DNA of 40,242 nucleotides, from assembly GCA_017467265.1 (NCBI GenBank), contig JAFTSO010000030.1, forward strand, positions 1-40,242, given 5' to 3'. Made by a program: the position numbers and the translations under genes. The DNA is from Clostridia bacterium (GTDB taxonomy: Bacteria > Bacillota > Clostridia > Christensenellales > Borkfalkiaceae). The notes beneath the pieces were generated by a model. That model made no database searches. It saw nothing but the letters and a program-made list of their open reading frames with translations, and was not told the origin of the DNA. Positions 39,687 through 40,242 of the stretch are shown here, one piece after another; within the stretch, counting starts at the first letter, position 1, and each line of letters opens with the position of its first letter.

Positions 39687-40242
39687 ATGGCAAAGAATTA
39701 TTGCTATCTCTTCACGGAAGGCAACGCGAAGATGCGCGACATCCTTGGCGGTAAGGGTGCGAACCTTGCGGAAATGACCAACATCGGTCTGCCCATTCCC
39801 CAAGGGTTCACGATTTCGACCGAGGCTTGTACGCAGTATTACGAAGACGGCAGAAAGATCAATGAAAGCATTCAGGCAGAAATTATGGAATACATCGAAA
39901 AGATGGAAAACATCTGCGGTATGAAATTCGGCGACAAAGAAAACCCCCTGCTCGTTTCCGTACGTTCGGGCGCACGTGCGTCGATGCCCGGTATGATGGA
40001 CACGATCCTGAACCTTGGCTTGAACGAAGAAGTAGTAGAAACCATCGCTGCAAAATCGGGTAATCCCCGTTGGGCTTGGGACTGCTACCGCCGCTTTATC
40101 CAGATGTTCTCGGACGTCGTTATGGAAGTCGGCAAGAAGTATTTCGAAAAGCTCATTGACGAAATGAAGGAAAAGAACGGCGTTACGCAGGACGTTGAAT
40201 TGACGGCGGACGACCTGAAAGAATTGGCTAACCAATTCAAAG
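39687..40242 (+). CDS. ppdK: Pyruvate, phosphate dikinase, N-terminal part (runs off the window)
   Basis: The first 185 codons of PPDK, which interconverts pyruvate, ATP and phosphate with phosphoenolpyruvate, AMP and pyrophosphate. The N-terminal nucleotide-binding domain is clear: LGGKGANLAEMTNIGLPIPQGFTIST, then VSVRSGARASMPGMMDTILNLGLN, then WDCYRRFIQMFSDVV. The spacing MKDVL-type start, GGKGANL and SVRSGA is as in complete enzymes. GGAGG lies 11 bp before the ATG. The rest of the gene lies beyond the window. In anaerobic Clostridia it usually works in glycolysis with pyrophosphate. Confidence 0.95.
   Translation, partial: MAKNYCYLFTEGNAKMRDILGGKGANLAEMTNIGLPIPQGFTISTEACTQYYEDGRKINESIQAEIMEYIEKMENICGMKFGDKENPLLVSVRSGARASMPGMMDTILNLGLNEEVVETIAAKSGNPRWAWDCYRRFIQMFSDVVMEVGKKYFEKLIDEMKEKNGVTQDVELTADDLKELANQFK

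Noticed and set aside
39560-39754. 64-codon frame in the ppdK leader, starting just after the -10 box.
   Set aside because: It runs out of frame into ppdK, has no Shine-Dalgarno and has no recognisable protein features. A leaderless upstream peptide cannot be excluded but is unsupported.

Overview
The window reads as chromosomal DNA of a spore-forming member of the Bacillota, class Clostridia. The reasons are the T-box leader on cysE-cysS, the veg/sipL/ispE cluster, and the classic run yqfC-yqfD-phoH-HD protein-ybeY-era-yqzL-recO. A gut Christensenellales-type lineage is possible, but this is only an impression from gene style. Nearly all genes lie on the + strand, reading away from a 5S rRNA gene at position 1 that ends an rRNA operon.

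Layout: 1-1.9 kb, 5S rRNA with its terminator, then a ROK sugar kinase and a GmhA-like SIS protein. 2-7 kb, an unknown two-domain protein (minus), a VanZ-like protein that looks leaderless, a DUF368 (PopT-type) lipid-carrier transporter, a ComF-like phosphoribosyltransferase and an SH3b-NlpC/P60 lipoprotein (minus). 7-10.3 kb, a PHP phosphatase, a small acidic protein, an array of 104-bp repeats, a DeoR regulator (minus) and a small HTH-like protein. 10.3-12.8 kb, a cysteine T-box riboswitch driving cysE and cysS. 12.9-18.9 kb, one 2001-codon lipoprotein with duplicated N-terminal domains, five Cys-rich repeats and a very long BspA-type leucine-rich region. 19-25.3 kb, a short alaS, an unknown small gene, veg, sipL, ispE and an unknown membrane protein. 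25.4-30.6 kb, a heterodimeric ABC exporter whose second half carries an in-frame TGA, and a CLC channel/transporter with an altered selectivity motif. 30.6-37 kb, the sporulation/housekeeping run yqfC to recO, with a second 104-bp repeat array between era and yqzL. 37-40.2 kb, a HARE-HTH/AT-hook/Mrr-nuclease fusion, a split zinc-ribbon/membrane pair and the start of ppdK.

Functional threads: cysteine supply and cysteinyl-tRNA charging share one tRNA-sensing leader. SipL, YqfC and YqfD belong to endospore formation, and both loci have plausible SigE-like promoters. PhoH, YbeY, Era and RecO are RNA, ribosome and repair housekeeping genes. DUF368, VanZ, NlpC/P60, the BspA-like lipoprotein and the ABC and CLC transporters are envelope functions.

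The least explained structures are the 104-bp repeat family, which has a compensated hairpin and supplies the last codons of era; a short motif placed just after six stop codons; the HARE-HTH/Mrr fusion; and the stop codon inside the ABC exporter subunit.
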